Positions 16,806 to 25,798 of a stretch of DNA of 64,000 bases are shown in pieces. Within the stretch, counting starts at the first letter, position 1. Every line of letters starts with the position of its first letter. The DNA is from Winogradskyella marina (GTDB lineage: Bacteria; Bacteroidota; Bacteroidia; Flavobacteriales; Flavobacteriaceae), in assembly GCF_015645385.1 (NCBI RefSeq), contig NZ_JADOET010000009.1, forward strand, positions 62,001-126,000. The letters run 5' to 3'. The notes beneath the pieces are model-generated. The model searched no databases. It saw only the letters and a list, made by a program, of their open reading frames with translations, and was not told the DNA's origin. The translations under genes were made by a program, and so were the position numbers.

Positions 16806-17924
16806 TTAGCTATTCAGCATCACAGGCATTACCAACATCGTTACATGTTCACCTTCATCTAAACCATCTGTCGGTGTTAATATACCAGCTCTGTTTGGTA
16901 AACTCATTTCTAGCTGAACGTTATCTGAGTTAAGGTTATTAATCATCTCAGTTAAGAAACGAGAATTAAAACCAATTTGCATATCATCACCTTGGTAATC
17001 ACAAGATAAACGCTCCTCGGCTTTGTTTGAATAATCGATATCTTCAGCAGAGATATTTAATTCTGCTCCAGCAATTTTTAAACGTATTTGGTGTGTTGTT
17101 TTGTTAGAGAAAATACTAACACGTTTTACCGAGTTTAAAAATTGATTTCTATCAATCACTAACTTATTAGGGTTTTCTTTAGGGATTACCGCTTCGTAAT
17201 TTGGATATTTCCCATCGATTAAACGACAAATTAATACGGAGTTTTCAAATGTAAACTTAGCGTTAGATTCGTTATATTCTACTAAAACATCATCGTCACT
17301 TCCTGCTAAAATGCCTTTCAAAAGATTTAAAGGTTTCTTAGGCATAATGAACTCTGCCGATTCTGTAGCACTGACATCGTTTCTAGTATATTTTACCAAT
17401 TTGTGAGCATCAGTAGCTACAAAAGTTAAATTATCTTGTGAAAACTGAAAGAATACACCACTCATTACAGGTCTTAAATCATCGTTACCAGCAGCAAATA
17501 TTGTTTTACTAATAGCTGTTGCTAAGATATCTCCCATTATGGTTGTTGTACTCGCATCTTCAATAGAAACTGCATTTGGAAATTCTGCTCCATCAGCATA
17601 AGCTAAAGCGTACTTACCATGGTTAGAACTGATTTCAACGGTGTTGTTATCTTCAATAACAAAGGTTAAAGGTTGTTCTGGAAAAGTCTTTAACGTGTCT
17701 AATAACAATCTTGCAGGTAAAGCAATACTACCGTCAGAATCACTTTCTACATCAATTGTTGCAGACATGGTTGTTTCTAAGTCACTTGCCGAAATCGTTA
17801 GTTTTGATTGGCTGAGTTCAAATAAGAAATTATCTAAAATTGGTAACGTATTACTGTTATTAATTACGCCTCCCAAAACCTGAAGTTGCTTTAATAAATA
17901 CGTGCTTGAAACAATAAATTTCAT
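16806..17924 (-). CDS. dnaN: DNA polymerase III subunit beta (sliding clamp)
   Basis: 372 aa from ATG 17924, chosen because the family starts MKFIVSS; a longer frame to 17963 adds an unlike leader. Three clamp domains are recognisable: the first with NTLPILDNFLFEL, the second with TDAHKLVKYTR, and the last ending GEHVTMLVMPVMLNS, the usual C-terminus next to the partner-binding pocket. It encircles DNA and tethers polymerase III. Neither dnaA nor recF is adjacent, as is common in Bacteroidota. Confidence 0.97.
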   Translation of the reverse strand: MKFIVSSTYLLKQLQVLGGVINNSNTLPILDNFLFELSQSKLTISASDLETTMSATIDVESDSDGSIALPARLLLDTLKTFPEQPLTFVIEDNNTVEISSNHGKYALAYADGAEFPNAVSIEDASTTTIMGDILATAISKTIFAAGNDDLRPVMSGVFFQFSQDNLTFVATDAHKLVKYTRNDVSATESAEFIMPKKPLNLLKGILAGSDDDVLVEYNESNAKFTFENSVLICRLIDGKYPNYEAVIPKENPNKLVIDRNQFLNSVKRVSIFSNKTTHQIRLKIAGAELNISAEDIDYSNKAEERLSCDYQGDDMQIGFNSRFLTEMINNLNSDNVQLEMSLPNRAGILTPTDGLDEGEHVTMLVMPVMLNS

Positions 17925-18144
17925 GTGTTCTATATTAATTTTTGTATTTGTCACATGGAACATCTTAAGTAAAACTTGAAGATAAAATCCAACCTATTTG
18001 GTTAGATGTTTCATAGTGAATATATGTGTTTTATACTATAAATTTGTTCTACAAATATATCTTAATCGAAGGGTTTTTTAAAACAAACTTATTAACAAAA
18101 TCGACTTAAAAATGCACAAATCGCAACGCAGCTTCGTTAGAGTT

Positions 18145-19815
18145 TTAAGATGTGTATTTTCGCTTTCTTAAATAATTAAAGCCAAATCCAAATATGGCTA
18201 AAAGTATGAGTGGCAATGCGATATTAATAAACTGCCAAGTTGCTTTGCTGTCTTTTATTTTTTCAGCATTTAAAAAAGCAACGTTTATCTCTTTAGATCT
18301 TATGTTTATAAGTCCGGAATCGTCCAATAAATAATTTACGGTATTTAGCAGAAATTCTTTATTCCCAAATGACTTTCCGGTGAGTTGGTCAAAGCCTAAT
18401 TCTTGAGGTCTGTTTCTTATTACATCATTTTTTATAACATCGCCATCAGAAATTACAACCATTTTAGTCGCTGTGCTTTTCGCTTTAAAATCTGTCACTT
18501 TAAAAGGTAATACGCGTTGGTCGTAAACCGAAGTAAATTCACCTTCTAAAAGAACAGCTAAATTCTGAGAACCTGAATTATAACTAGCTTCATCTGGCGC
18601 TTTGGTTACGTTGGCTAATGAAATGGTGGTTGGAGCACCTTCAAGTTTCGATTGTGGTGAACTTTGTAATAATATAGATTTTTTAATGCCGTTTTTTAAG
18701 GTGTCAATAGGACTGGCAAAATCAAACTTAACGAGATTTAGGTTTTTAGTAATTGAATGATTAGGATTAGAGGCGGCTAAAGGTGAATATTGCCATTGAA
18801 TGGGTTGCATTTGAGCCTGGCTTCCTTCACCAATTGATAACATTATTGGAGCAGAGTAGAGGTCTTTTACTAAAGTGGGATTCACTCTAACTCCGTATTT
18901 AAAAAAGAAGTCTTTTAGTTGTAAATCGCGCATAATAGAAACACTTGTACCAGCATCATTATAAAGACTGTCTTTATCCATTACCACAGCTTCCGTAAGC
19001 CATAAGCTTTTACCACCATTCATGGTATATTGGTCTAAAACTAATTTTTCATTTTCGGTAAAAGCAATACTCGGTTTCGCTGAAACGATTAAATCATATG
19101 CTTTCAACTTATCAAGTGTGCCTTGTGGGTTAGTAGCCACGCTATCTAATGTAAATTGCCCTAAATTGTAATACGGTTTAATAGTTTGCAGAAAATCAGC
19201 AATGTAAAGGTCGTCTAATTGACCATTACCTTTAAGAATAGCAATCTTTTTTCCTTTTGCATTAACAAGCTTATTAAAACCATCAGCAAAAGCATATTCT
19301 AAAGATTGTACTGAGTTATTAATTTGCTCTGGCAACCCTTGTGTAATACTCTTTTTTAGAAGCGGAATTTTAACAGTTTCACCTTTATAACTTGCAAATG
19401 CCCATGGAAAAATAATGTCTTGTTTTACTTGTCCTGTGCTATTGTCGGTATTAATATAAGGTTCTAATCCCGATTTTGTGAGCTCATCGATATGACGTTG
19501 TCGTGTGGATTCGTCTTCAATAGGATTAATGTAGTTGATGAATATTTGGTTAGTTTCAAGTTGAAATTCCTCAATAATTTGTTTCACTTCGGTTTGAAGT
19601 AATCTGAACTCCGAAGGAAAATCACCTTCTAAAAATACATCTATAACTAAAGGAGAATCCAAGTCGCTAATTAAGGACTTTGAAACATCCGAAAGCGTAT
19701 AACGTTGGTCTTTAGTTAAATCGAACCGTTGAAACACCGAACTCGAAATTGCATTTATAATAATGAGTCCAACAACAATAGCGACAATATATAGTATAGA
19801 TTTATTCTTTTTCAT
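18145..19815 (-). CDS. gldG: Gliding motility-associated ABC transporter substrate-binding protein GldG
   Basis: 556 aa. An N-terminal membrane helix (ILYIVAIVVGLIIINAI, about 7-23) is followed by a large periplasmic domain of the ABC_transp_aux type (FQRFDLTKDQRYTLSDVSK at about 28-46). A C-terminal helix (FINIALPLILLAIFGFGFNYL) ends in RKRKYTS. This matches GldG, which works with GldF (and GldA) in gliding of Flavobacteriia. It overlaps the preceding 165-aa gene by 14 bp, so translation is probably coupled. Confidence 0.92.
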   Translation of the reverse strand: MKKNKSILYIVAIVVGLIIINAISSSVFQRFDLTKDQRYTLSDVSKSLISDLDSPLVIDVFLEGDFPSEFRLLQTEVKQIIEEFQLETNQIFINYINPIEDESTRQRHIDELTKSGLEPYINTDNSTGQVKQDIIFPWAFASYKGETVKIPLLKKSITQGLPEQINNSVQSLEYAFADGFNKLVNAKGKKIAILKGNGQLDDLYIADFLQTIKPYYNLGQFTLDSVATNPQGTLDKLKAYDLIVSAKPSIAFTENEKLVLDQYTMNGGKSLWLTEAVVMDKDSLYNDAGTSVSIMRDLQLKDFFFKYGVRVNPTLVKDLYSAPIMLSIGEGSQAQMQPIQWQYSPLAASNPNHSITKNLNLVKFDFASPIDTLKNGIKKSILLQSSPQSKLEGAPTTISLANVTKAPDEASYNSGSQNLAVLLEGEFTSVYDQRVLPFKVTDFKAKSTATKMVVISDGDVIKNDVIRNRPQELGFDQLTGKSFGNKEFLLNTVNYLLDDSGLINIRSKEINVAFLNAEKIKDSKATWQFINIALPLILLAIFGFGFNYLRKRKYTS

Positions 19816-20299
19816 TCTCGTAAGTTATGTCTTCTTGATAAGGTTTTAAGGAAATAACTTTATCAGCTTTAAACGTAATTTCTACACATTCTTTTTTAGT
19901 TGTAAATGCACCAGGCTCTATTCCTAATCCGTAATTCCATTTATTGGTGTCGTGTGTTTTTTGAGTTTCATCCCAAGTTAACCACTCTTCTTTACCTAAA
20001 AGGCTTGTAATTCTTTCTTTTGAAACACCAATTAAGGTATCAGATTCTATGGTGTTATCAATCATTTCATAGCGTAAAGCTGGATTCTCTTTCCAAGCGT
20101 CACTGTTAAAATACTTCTGATGATGGTAACTGCTAATAATGTTCAGAAATGGATAGAACATAAAGAAAAACACAAATGGTGTTAGGACTAAACTGATTAG
20201 TCCTGAAAGCCATTTACGTTTGTCAACTGTGTTTAAAAACAAAAACAGAAGTACAAATACAACGATTAAAAATATGACTAATAATGGTGTGATAATCAT
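19802..20299 (-). CDS. Small membrane-anchored protein lying between gldF and gldG
   Basis: 165 aa. Two hydrophobic helices (about 4-24 and 33-56) are followed by a soluble C-terminal domain. That part reads like a BamE/SmpA-type two-layer fold: a helix with GVSKERITSLLGKEE, then WNYGLGIEPG and a strand ECVEITFKADKVISL. It starts one base after gldF ends and overlaps gldG by 14 bp, so it is part of the gldF-gldG operon. In well-studied flavobacteria gldF and gldG are adjacent, so this gene is an insertion into a conserved pair or an accessory subunit. Function unknown. Confidence 0.7.
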   Translation of the reverse strand: MIITPLLVIFLIVVFVLLFLFLNTVDKRKWLSGLISLVLTPFVFFFMFYPFLNIISSYHHQKYFNSDAWKENPALRYEMIDNTIESDTLIGVSKERITSLLGKEEWLTWDETQKTHDTNKWNYGLGIEPGAFTTKKECVEITFKADKVISLKPYQEDITYENEKE

Positions 20300-20300
20300 A

Positions 20301-21023
20301 CTATTGCTTTTGGATTCTAAGTTTTGTGAATAATAAAAATGCTAAGGCTATACTTATAAAATAAACTAAATCTCTAGTGTCAATAACACCACGACTCATA
20401 CTGTTGTAATGTGCAGCCATTCCAAGGTTTTCCATATAAACAAGGTTATCAAAAATGTTGTAGTTAGATAAACCTTCAAATCCAAAATAGAAAAAGAAAC
20501 AGATAAAAACAGCAATGATAAATGCTACAATCTGATTGTCTGAAAGTGTAGAAGCAAACACACCAATAGCAGTATATGCACCAACTAAAAACAAGAGTCC
20601 AAAATAGGAACCGATGGTACTTCCCATATCGAGGTTGCCTTCAGGATTTCCTAATATGGAAACCGTATAAACATATAATAATGTTGGAATCAATGCCATT
20701 ACAATAAGCGCGAAAGCACCAAAATATTTACCTAACACAATCTGAAAATGCGAAATAGGTTTAGTAACTAATAACTCTAAAGTACCTTGTTTTTTTTCAT
20801 CACTAAAACTACGCATCGTCACGGCTGGCACTAAAAAAATAAGAATCCAAGGAGCCAACAAAAAGAATGAAGATAAACTGGCTTGTCCATTATCTAAAAT
20901 ATTGAATTCACCTTTAAACACCCAAAGAAATAAGCCATTGAGTAATAAAAACACACCAATAACTAAATAGCCAATTGGTGAGGCGAAGAAGGTGTTTATC
21001 TCTTTTTTTAGTATTGCTAACAT
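20301..21023 (-). CDS. gldF: Gliding motility-associated ABC transporter permease GldF
   Basis: 240 aa with six membrane helices. The N-terminal MLAILKKEINTFFASPIGYLVI and RSFSDEKKQGTLELLVTKPIS (about 70-90) are typical of ABC-2 type permeases, and the length matches GldF. It heads the operon gldF, 165-aa gene, gldG. Its ATG lies five bases from the heptamer repeat array at 21029, so the promoter must lie in or beyond the repeats. Confidence 0.93.
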   Translation of the reverse strand: MLAILKKEINTFFASPIGYLVIGVFLLLNGLFLWVFKGEFNILDNGQASLSSFFLLAPWILIFLVPAVTMRSFSDEKKQGTLELLVTKPISHFQIVLGKYFGAFALIVMALIPTLLYVYTVSILGNPEGNLDMGSTIGSYFGLLFLVGAYTAIGVFASTLSDNQIVAFIIAVFICFFFYFGFEGLSNYNIFDNLVYMENLGMAAHYNSMSRGVIDTRDLVYFISIALAFLLFTKLRIQKQ

Positions 21024-21028
21024 AGATT

Positions 21029-21118
21029 AGTGTTCGGTGTTCGGTGTTCAGTGTTCAGTGTTCAGTATTTCAGTGTTCAGTATTCAGTATTCAGTATTCA
21101 GTATTCAGTATTTCAGTA
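21029..21118. repeat. Heptamer tandem array AGTRTTC (about 12 units)
   Basis: Units AGTGTTC, GGTGTTC and AGTATTC follow head to tail; two units have an extra T. The array begins five bases before the gldF start codon on the minus strand. The reading frame through it (21037-21324) codes only repeat peptides and is not a gene. Confidence 0.9.
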
Positions 21119-21131
21119 AAAAGTTGATTTT

Positions 21132-21173
21132 CTATCATCTATCATCTATCATCTATCATCTAACATCTAACAC
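21132..21173. repeat. Heptamer tandem array CTATCAT (six units)
   Basis: Four perfect CTATCAT units followed by CTAACAT and CTAACAC. It has the same 7-bp period as the neighbouring array but an unrelated unit. The remaining spacer to 21323 carries short palindromic sequence around GCATCATTGCGAGACG, typical of flavobacterial dispersed repeats, and no gene. Confidence 0.9.
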
Positions 21174-21323
21174 CTCAATTCTATCTTCTTTTTTCTTTGC
21201 GTTTTTGCGACTTCGCGCGACTATTTTTATCATGTTTCGTTCCGTCATTACAATTCGCGCATCATTGCGAGACGTGGTAATTTGTTTATTTTTTATTCAT
21301 AACATCAATTTGTATTCAATCTG

Positions 21324-21353
21324 ACTGCAAACTGTATACTGCGACTGCCTACT
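21324..21353. repeat. Short ACTGNNN heptamer run
   Basis: ACTGCAA ACTGTAT ACTGCG ACTGCCT ACT: a third, degenerate 7-bp-period block. It overlaps the stop codon of the gene ending at 21349. Confidence 0.65.
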
Positions 21354-21645
21354 TGAGCGAAGCGATTTTATTCACACTCCAAGCTTCAGGCTTCGCATTA
21401 AATTTTGGTTTTGTATTTGCCCAAACACCCTTAAATAATTCAGAATGTCTATAATTATTTAAATCTGCTTCAGAATTCCAATAACTATAGGTGAAAAAGA
21501 TATTGGTAGAGTTCTGGTCGCGATACAGTTCTAAAAACTGACAGCCTTCAAAATTTCGAATCTTTTCTTTAACATTTTCAAAATTAGCCAAGAATTCTTC
21601 AATTTTAGAAGGTTCAAAACTCATTTTTACAATTCTTACTAACAA
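21349..21645 (-). CDS. Antibiotic biosynthesis monooxygenase-fold protein (ABM domain)
   Basis: 98 aa, a ferredoxin-like dimeric alpha/beta barrel fold: strand MLVRIVKMSF, helix with FLANFENVKEKIRNFEG, strand CQFLELYRDQNSTNIFFTYSYW, and NNYRHSELFKGVWANTKPKF. This is the YgiN/ABM pattern; family members are quinol or heme-type monooxygenases or have no known activity. It starts six bases after the SAM hydrolase gene stops, on the same strand, so they are co-transcribed. Confidence 0.85.
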   Translation of the reverse strand: MLVRIVKMSFEPSKIEEFLANFENVKEKIRNFEGCQFLELYRDQNSTNIFFTYSYWNSEADLNNYRHSELFKGVWANTKPKFNAKPEAWSVNKIASLK

Positions 21646-21651
21646 CGTATA

Positions 21652-22485
21652 TCAATTTAAAAAGTTAACAGTTACAGTATCCATAGTATTTAAACCCATC
21701 AATGTTGAAGCTCCTCCAACAGAAGTTAGGTTGCTTTTAAAAATAGCAATTTCTAAGTATCCAGAAGAATTAAAAACTACTAAACCTTTGCCTTCAACAT
21801 CTCGTTTAGATTCTTCTTTGGTAAAATCAATTATGTCACTATACTTATTAAAGATTTTATTGAATTTAGTATTACGCGCAAAAATCTCATAGTTTCTGGT
21901 TTTTTGAACAGATTCAAAAAATTTGCGTTTAATATTAGTGACAACATTACCATAATTGTCAATATAAATGACGTTGCCAATAATTTGGTTATAATCGTCA
22001 TTGACAAATGGTATCATATTTTTTATTGGCTTAATAGTGTTAATAACTTTTCCTATAACATCTAACGTTCCTCCACGTGCAATATGGCATGCTACTTTTA
22101 CAAAAATGTCTAGTACAGGGAAATTAGATTCAACCCGATCATGTATATTTATTTCAACAGTCTTTTCTGGTGCAATTTCGGCACATATCATACTCATAAT
22201 GCCATTGTTAGCGCATATAAAGTAATGGTCGTCTAGTTTAACGGCAATGTGCTTGTTTTCAGGACTTAACTCAGAATCAATTCCTATTAAATGAATGGTG
22301 CCTTTAGGAAAACTGCTATAGGCATTTTGAATGATATAAGCCGCTTCAGAAATATTAAAAGGAGATACGGAATGTGAAATATCTACAATTTTTATCTCCT
22401 CAAGTTCACTATAAATAGCTCCTTTTATGGCGCCTGCAAAGTGATCTTTTTCTCCAAAATCAGTCGTTAAAGTGATTATCGCCAT
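21652..22485 (-). CDS. SAM hydrolase / hydroxide adenosyltransferase (DUF62 family)
   Basis: 277 aa. The N-terminus IITLTTDFGEKDHFAGAIKGAI carries the family's catalytic Asp motif (about 4-25), followed by IVDISHSVSPFNISEAAYII and GTIHLIGIDSEL. The C-terminal domain contains VIYIDNYGNVVTNI and the final FNSSGYLEIAIFKSNLTS. The family cleaves S-adenosylmethionine with water to adenosine and methionine. It is transcribed away from phoH, with the ABM gene downstream. Confidence 0.9.
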   Translation of the reverse strand: MAIITLTTDFGEKDHFAGAIKGAIYSELEEIKIVDISHSVSPFNISEAAYIIQNAYSSFPKGTIHLIGIDSELSPENKHIAVKLDDHYFICANNGIMSMICAEIAPEKTVEINIHDRVESNFPVLDIFVKVACHIARGGTLDVIGKVINTIKPIKNMIPFVNDDYNQIIGNVIYIDNYGNVVTNIKRKFFESVQKTRNYEIFARNTKFNKIFNKYSDIIDFTKEESKRDVEGKGLVVFNSSGYLEIAIFKSNLTSVGGASTLMGLNTMDTVTVNFLN

Positions 22486-22531
22486 GGATGTATTGTTGAT
22501 ATTTTTTTAAGAATTATGGTTGTAAAATTAT

Positions 22532-22539
22532 TAGCTTTG
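22532..22539 (+). promoter_or_regulatory. -7 element of the phoH promoter
   Basis: TAGCTTTG, perfect TAnnTTTG, in the divergent spacer between the SAM hydrolase gene and phoH. No convincing -33 TTG. Confidence 0.5.
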
Positions 22540-22606
22540 TGTGTGTACACAAGAATTACAAAATTAAGAAAAGAAAACAGATTAACACACTAAATACACC
22601 TCGCTT

Positions 22607-23560
22607 TTGAATGAACTCATACTAGAACTCGAAGAAATATCGCCTAAGGAATTCTTTGGAGCACAAAATGCAAACATTGTACTTTTAAAAAAGTACTTTC
22701 CTAAATTAAAAATTGTTGCTAGAGGCAATAAATTAAAGGCCTATGGTGATGAAGACTTACTCGAAGAGTTTGACCGCAGAATGACCATGTTAATGAAACA
22801 TTTTGGTAAGTATAATAAGTTAGACGAAAATGTTATTGAACGTGTGTTAACCAGTCAGAGTAGCGACGATTACACAACCTCTGCTAAAAGTGATGAAGTT
22901 ATTGTTCATGGTGTTGGTGGAAAACTCATTAAAGCACAAACGGCAAACCAACGTAAGTTAGTTGAAAGCATGCGCAAAAATGATATGGTTTTTGCTATTG
23001 GTCCAGCAGGTACAGGTAAAACGTATACAGGTGTTGCTTTGGCAGTAAGAGCGTTAAAAAACAAGGAAGTTAAGCGTATTATTTTAACAAGACCTGCTGT
23101 TGAAGCTGGTGAAAATTTAGGGTTTTTACCTGGTGATTTAAAGGAAAAATTAGATCCATACATGCAACCCTTGTATGATGCGTTACGAGATATGATTCCT
23201 GCTGAAAAATTAGAAAGCTATGTTGAAAAAGGGGTGATTCAAATTGCTCCATTAGCATTTATGCGTGGGAGAACGTTAGATAATGCCTTTGTGATTTTAG
23301 ATGAGGGTCAAAATACAACACATGCGCAAATGAAAATGTTTTTAACCAGAATGGGGAAAAACGCGAAGTTCTTACTAACAGGAGATCCTGGTCAAGTAGA
23401 TTTGCCACGTCGAACTATTTCTGGATTAAAAGAAGCGCTTTTAGTGTTGAAAAATGTAGATGGCATCGGTATGATTTATTTAGATGATAAAGATGTGATT
23501 CGTCATAAACTCGTTAAGAAAGTGATTGCTGCCTATAAAAGTATTGAAAATAGGGAGTAA
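22607..23560 (+). CDS. PhoH family ATPase
   Basis: 317 aa with a TTG start at 22607. The family N-terminus MNELILELEEISPKEFFG begins exactly there and no in-frame ATG precedes it. An N-terminal KH-like region (1-110) is followed by a P-loop ATPase with Walker A GPAGTGKT (132-139) and Walker B FVILDEGQNT (about 228-237). PhoH proteins are RNA-associated ATPases linked to phosphate stress or ribosome/RNA maturation; the exact role is open. The gene is monocistronic. Confidence 0.93.
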   Translation: MNELILELEEISPKEFFGAQNANIVLLKKYFPKLKIVARGNKLKAYGDEDLLEEFDRRMTMLMKHFGKYNKLDENVIERVLTSQSSDDYTTSAKSDEVIVHGVGGKLIKAQTANQRKLVESMRKNDMVFAIGPAGTGKTYTGVALAVRALKNKEVKRIILTRPAVEAGENLGFLPGDLKEKLDPYMQPLYDALRDMIPAEKLESYVEKGVIQIAPLAFMRGRTLDNAFVILDEGQNTTHAQMKMFLTRMGKNAKFLLTGDPGQVDLPRRTISGLKEALLVLKNVDGIGMIYLDDKDVIRHKLVKKVIAAYKSIENRE

Positions 23561-23658
23561 AGCTTAAATGTTTGCTAATTAATTCGTTAGGTTGTTTGGC
23601 CTATTGATTATATAAGATTAACACAAAATTGTATAAATCTTTTACATGACTATCTGTT

Positions 23659-23666
23659 TAAATTTG
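23659..23666 (+). promoter_or_regulatory. -7 element upstream of the beta-barrel gene at 23691
   Basis: TAAATTTG, perfect TAnnTTTG, 24 bases before the ATG. Confidence 0.55.
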
Positions 23667-23690
23667 GGGTATAACTAAAATTTAAACAAC

Positions 23691-24206
23691 ATGAAAAAGA
23701 CATTTTTAATTATCGGAATAGTATTAGGATTAAACCCATTATTTGGGCAAGAAGAGGATATAGACCTTACTGTAGACAATTCGTGGCTTAAAGCAGGTAT
23801 AACTGCAGGAGTACCAGTGAGTGATGCAGGTGATGTGTCTTCTTTTGCACTTGGCTTGGATTTAAGAGGGCAGTATTTGTTCAATCCGAACTTAGGAATT
23901 GGTGTCGCTACAGGTTATAACAATTACTTTGGAAAAGATAATTACGATGATTTCGGTATTGTACCACTTGCAGGATTTATTCGATATTATTTTACGCCAG
24001 ATGGCTTATTCTTTGGTTCTGATTTAGGTTACGGATTTTTAACAGGAGTAGATGACAATGAAGGAGGGCTTTATATTAATCCGCAAATAGGTTACCATAA
24101 TCGCGATTGGAATATTTACGCCTATTACCAGAATACCTTTGCTGAGAATGATGTAGATATTCAGGCGGTGGGTATTGGAGCTACTTATAATATTAGATTT
24201 AAGTAA
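23691..24206 (+). CDS. Small outer-membrane beta-barrel protein
   Basis: 171 aa. A signal peptide (about 1-19, ending LFGQ) precedes amphipathic beta strands rich in Gly and Tyr. The barrel seems to have eight strands, with alternating hydrophobic residues such as GLFFGSDLGYGFLTGV and a final strand AVGIGATYNIRFK ending in an aromatic/basic pair. It shares the segment (V/M)-(S)-DAGD(V/I)SSF and the order of strands with the protein at 47929, so the two are paralogs. Function unknown; an OmpA/OmpX-like structural role is possible. Confidence 0.8.
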   Translation: MKKTFLIIGIVLGLNPLFGQEEDIDLTVDNSWLKAGITAGVPVSDAGDVSSFALGLDLRGQYLFNPNLGIGVATGYNNYFGKDNYDDFGIVPLAGFIRYYFTPDGLFFGSDLGYGFLTGVDDNEGGLYINPQIGYHNRDWNIYAYYQNTFAENDVDIQAVGIGATYNIRFK

Positions 24207-24233
24207 TTAGAATTATAAAAAGTTAAATTAAAG

Positions 24234-24260
24234 AGGAGAAATTTTATTTCTCCTTTTTTA
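24234..24260 (+). terminator. Terminator after the 23691 beta-barrel gene
   Basis: Stem AGGAGAAA (24234-24241) with TTTCTCCT (24247-24254), TTTTA loop, T tail. Confidence 0.85.
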
Positions 24261-24269
24261 TTGAGTTTA

Positions 24270-24300
24270 TTGTCTGACCCAAGTAAAGAAATTACATTTG
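24270..24300 (+). promoter_or_regulatory. purC promoter
   Basis: A TTG at 24270-24272 and a perfect -7 box TACATTTG at 24293-24300 are separated by 20 bp, the Bacteroidota spacing. The ATG follows at 24325. Confidence 0.65.
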
Positions 24301-24324
24301 TAGTTCATAATAAATGATGATGGC

Positions 24325-25275
24325 ATGAATACCATAACAGACACCAATTTCAATTTTCCAAACCAAAAGAGCTTTTATAAAGGAAAAGTAAGAGCAGTTT
24401 ATAATATTAACGATGAGCAATTGGTTATGGTTGCCACAGATCGTTTAAGTGCGTTTGATGTGGTGATGCCAAAAGGGATTCCGTACAAAGGGCAGATTTT
24501 AAACCAGATTGCGACCAAGATGATGAAGGAAACTGAAGATTTGGTTCCAAATTGGTTGGTTGCGACTCCAGATCCAAATGTTGCTATTGGTCATTTATGT
24601 GAGCCGTTTAAAGTAGAAATGGTGATACGTGGTTATATGTCTGGCCATGCCGCTAGAGAATATAAAGCCGGAAAACGAATGCTTTGTGGAGTTGAAATGC
24701 CAGAAGGTATGAAAGAGAATGACAAGTTTCCAGAGCCAATTATTACACCTGCAACAAAGGCAGAAATGGGAGACCATGATGAGGATATATCTAGAGAAGA
24801 TATTTTGAAGAAAGGAATTGTTTCAGAGGAAGATTATCTGGTGCTTGAAGATTACACAAGAAAATTATTTCAGCGTGGAACAGAAATAGCAGCGAAACGT
24901 GGACTGATTTTAGTGGATACCAAATACGAATTCGGGAAAACTAGAGACGGAAAAATTGTATTGATAGACGAAATCCACACACCAGATTCGTCACGTTATT
25001 TTTATGCCGATGGTTATCAAGATCGTCAGGATAGAGGTGAAGCACAAAAACAATTGTCTAAAGAATTTGTGAGGCAATGGTTAATTGCTAATGATTTTCA
25101 AGGCTTAGAAGGGCAAACCGTGCCTTTTATGAGTGATGAATATATTGCCTCTGTAAGCGAGCGTTATATTGAATTGTACGAGAATATTACAGGAGATACC
25201 TTTGTAAAAGGTGATGTTAGTGATATTCAGGGTAGGATAGAAGCTAATGTTTTGGAGTATTTGAAAAAAGTTTAG
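24325..25275 (+). CDS. purC: Phosphoribosylaminoimidazolesuccinocarboxamide synthase (SAICAR synthase)
   Basis: 316 aa, the longer form usual in Bacteroidota and eukaryote-like enzymes. It joins CAIR and aspartate with ATP in purine synthesis. [10 protein letters not shown] (about 19-28) is the nucleotide-binding loop, [16 protein letters not shown] (about 44-59) and [14 protein letters not shown] are family signatures, and [15 protein letters not shown] (about 214-228) is the C-terminal conserved segment. No other pur genes are adjacent. Confidence 0.96.
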   Translation: MNTITDTNFNFPNQKSFYKGKVRAVYNINDEQLVMVATDRLSAFDVVMPKGIPYKGQILNQIATKMMKETEDLVPNWLVATPDPNVAIGHLCEPFKVEMVIRGYMSGHAAREYKAGKRMLCGVEMPEGMKENDKFPEPIITPATKAEMGDHDEDISREDILKKGIVSEEDYLVLEDYTRKLFQRGTEIAAKRGLILVDTKYEFGKTRDGKIVLIDEIHTPDSSRYFYADGYQDRQDRGEAQKQLSKEFVRQWLIANDFQGLEGQTVPFMSDEYIASVSERYIELYENITGDTFVKGDVSDIQGRIEANVLEYLKKV

Positions 25276-25286
25276 TTGTTAGTCGT

Positions 25287-25769
25287 TTAGCTGTTTAGTT
25301 GAAGATAACCACTCTTCAATATCTCAGTATGATGCTCAACATGATATGCCGTCCACATTATAATTTCTCTTACTGGCATTTTGCCCATTAAAGGATGTGG
25401 TAAAATTACGGTGTCTAGATTTTTATCGCTGATAAGTCTGGTTTTATATTGAAGTTTTTTTGCTTCGGTTTGCAGTCGGTTTAAAAGATAAGGTTTATCT
25501 GCTAGTTTAGGAACTTTCATGTGTTTAGAGCCTTTAAACGTTTTGCCTTTAGCTTCTAATAATCGTTCTTTGTAGCGTTTTACAATAACGTCGTAAGCTC
25601 TAACAGGTCTATTGGCTTTACCATATTTAAGACGCAATAAAAACTTAGGCATACTTAAAGCATTGTTCAGTGGAATTATGCTTTGTATTAAATGAAGTGT
25701 TTGCTGACCTGTAGCCCATTTCCCTTCAGGTCCCAAGGTCCAAGATTCATCGGGCTGGTTTTCTAACAT
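25287..25769 (-). CDS. DinB-like / DUF1569 four-helix protein
   Basis: 160 aa. It opens with a segment (MLENQPDESWTLGPEGKWATGQQTLHLIQSI) containing the first histidine (about 26). The late PLMGKMPVREIIMWTAYHVEHHTEIL (about 124-149) has the closing His motif YHxxHH of metal-binding DinB-like helical bundles. The family includes thiol-transferase-like and unknown enzymes. It converges with purC. Confidence 0.75.
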   Translation of the reverse strand: MLENQPDESWTLGPEGKWATGQQTLHLIQSIIPLNNALSMPKFLLRLKYGKANRPVRAYDVIVKRYKERLLEAKGKTFKGSKHMKVPKLADKPYLLNRLQTEAKKLQYKTRLISDKNLDTVILPHPLMGKMPVREIIMWTAYHVEHHTEILKSGYLQLNS

Positions 25770-25798
25770 TTTATTAGAGTCAAGATGAAATAAACTAT

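Noticed and set aside
17925..18144. Replication origin beside dnaN
   Set aside because: No cluster of DnaA boxes and no dnaA gene; one GTTAATAAG-like element alone is not enough.
21037..21324. 95-codon plus-strand reading frame
   Set aside because: It runs through the heptamer arrays and codes repeat peptides (FSIQYSVFSIQYSV); there is no promoter or protein-like composition.
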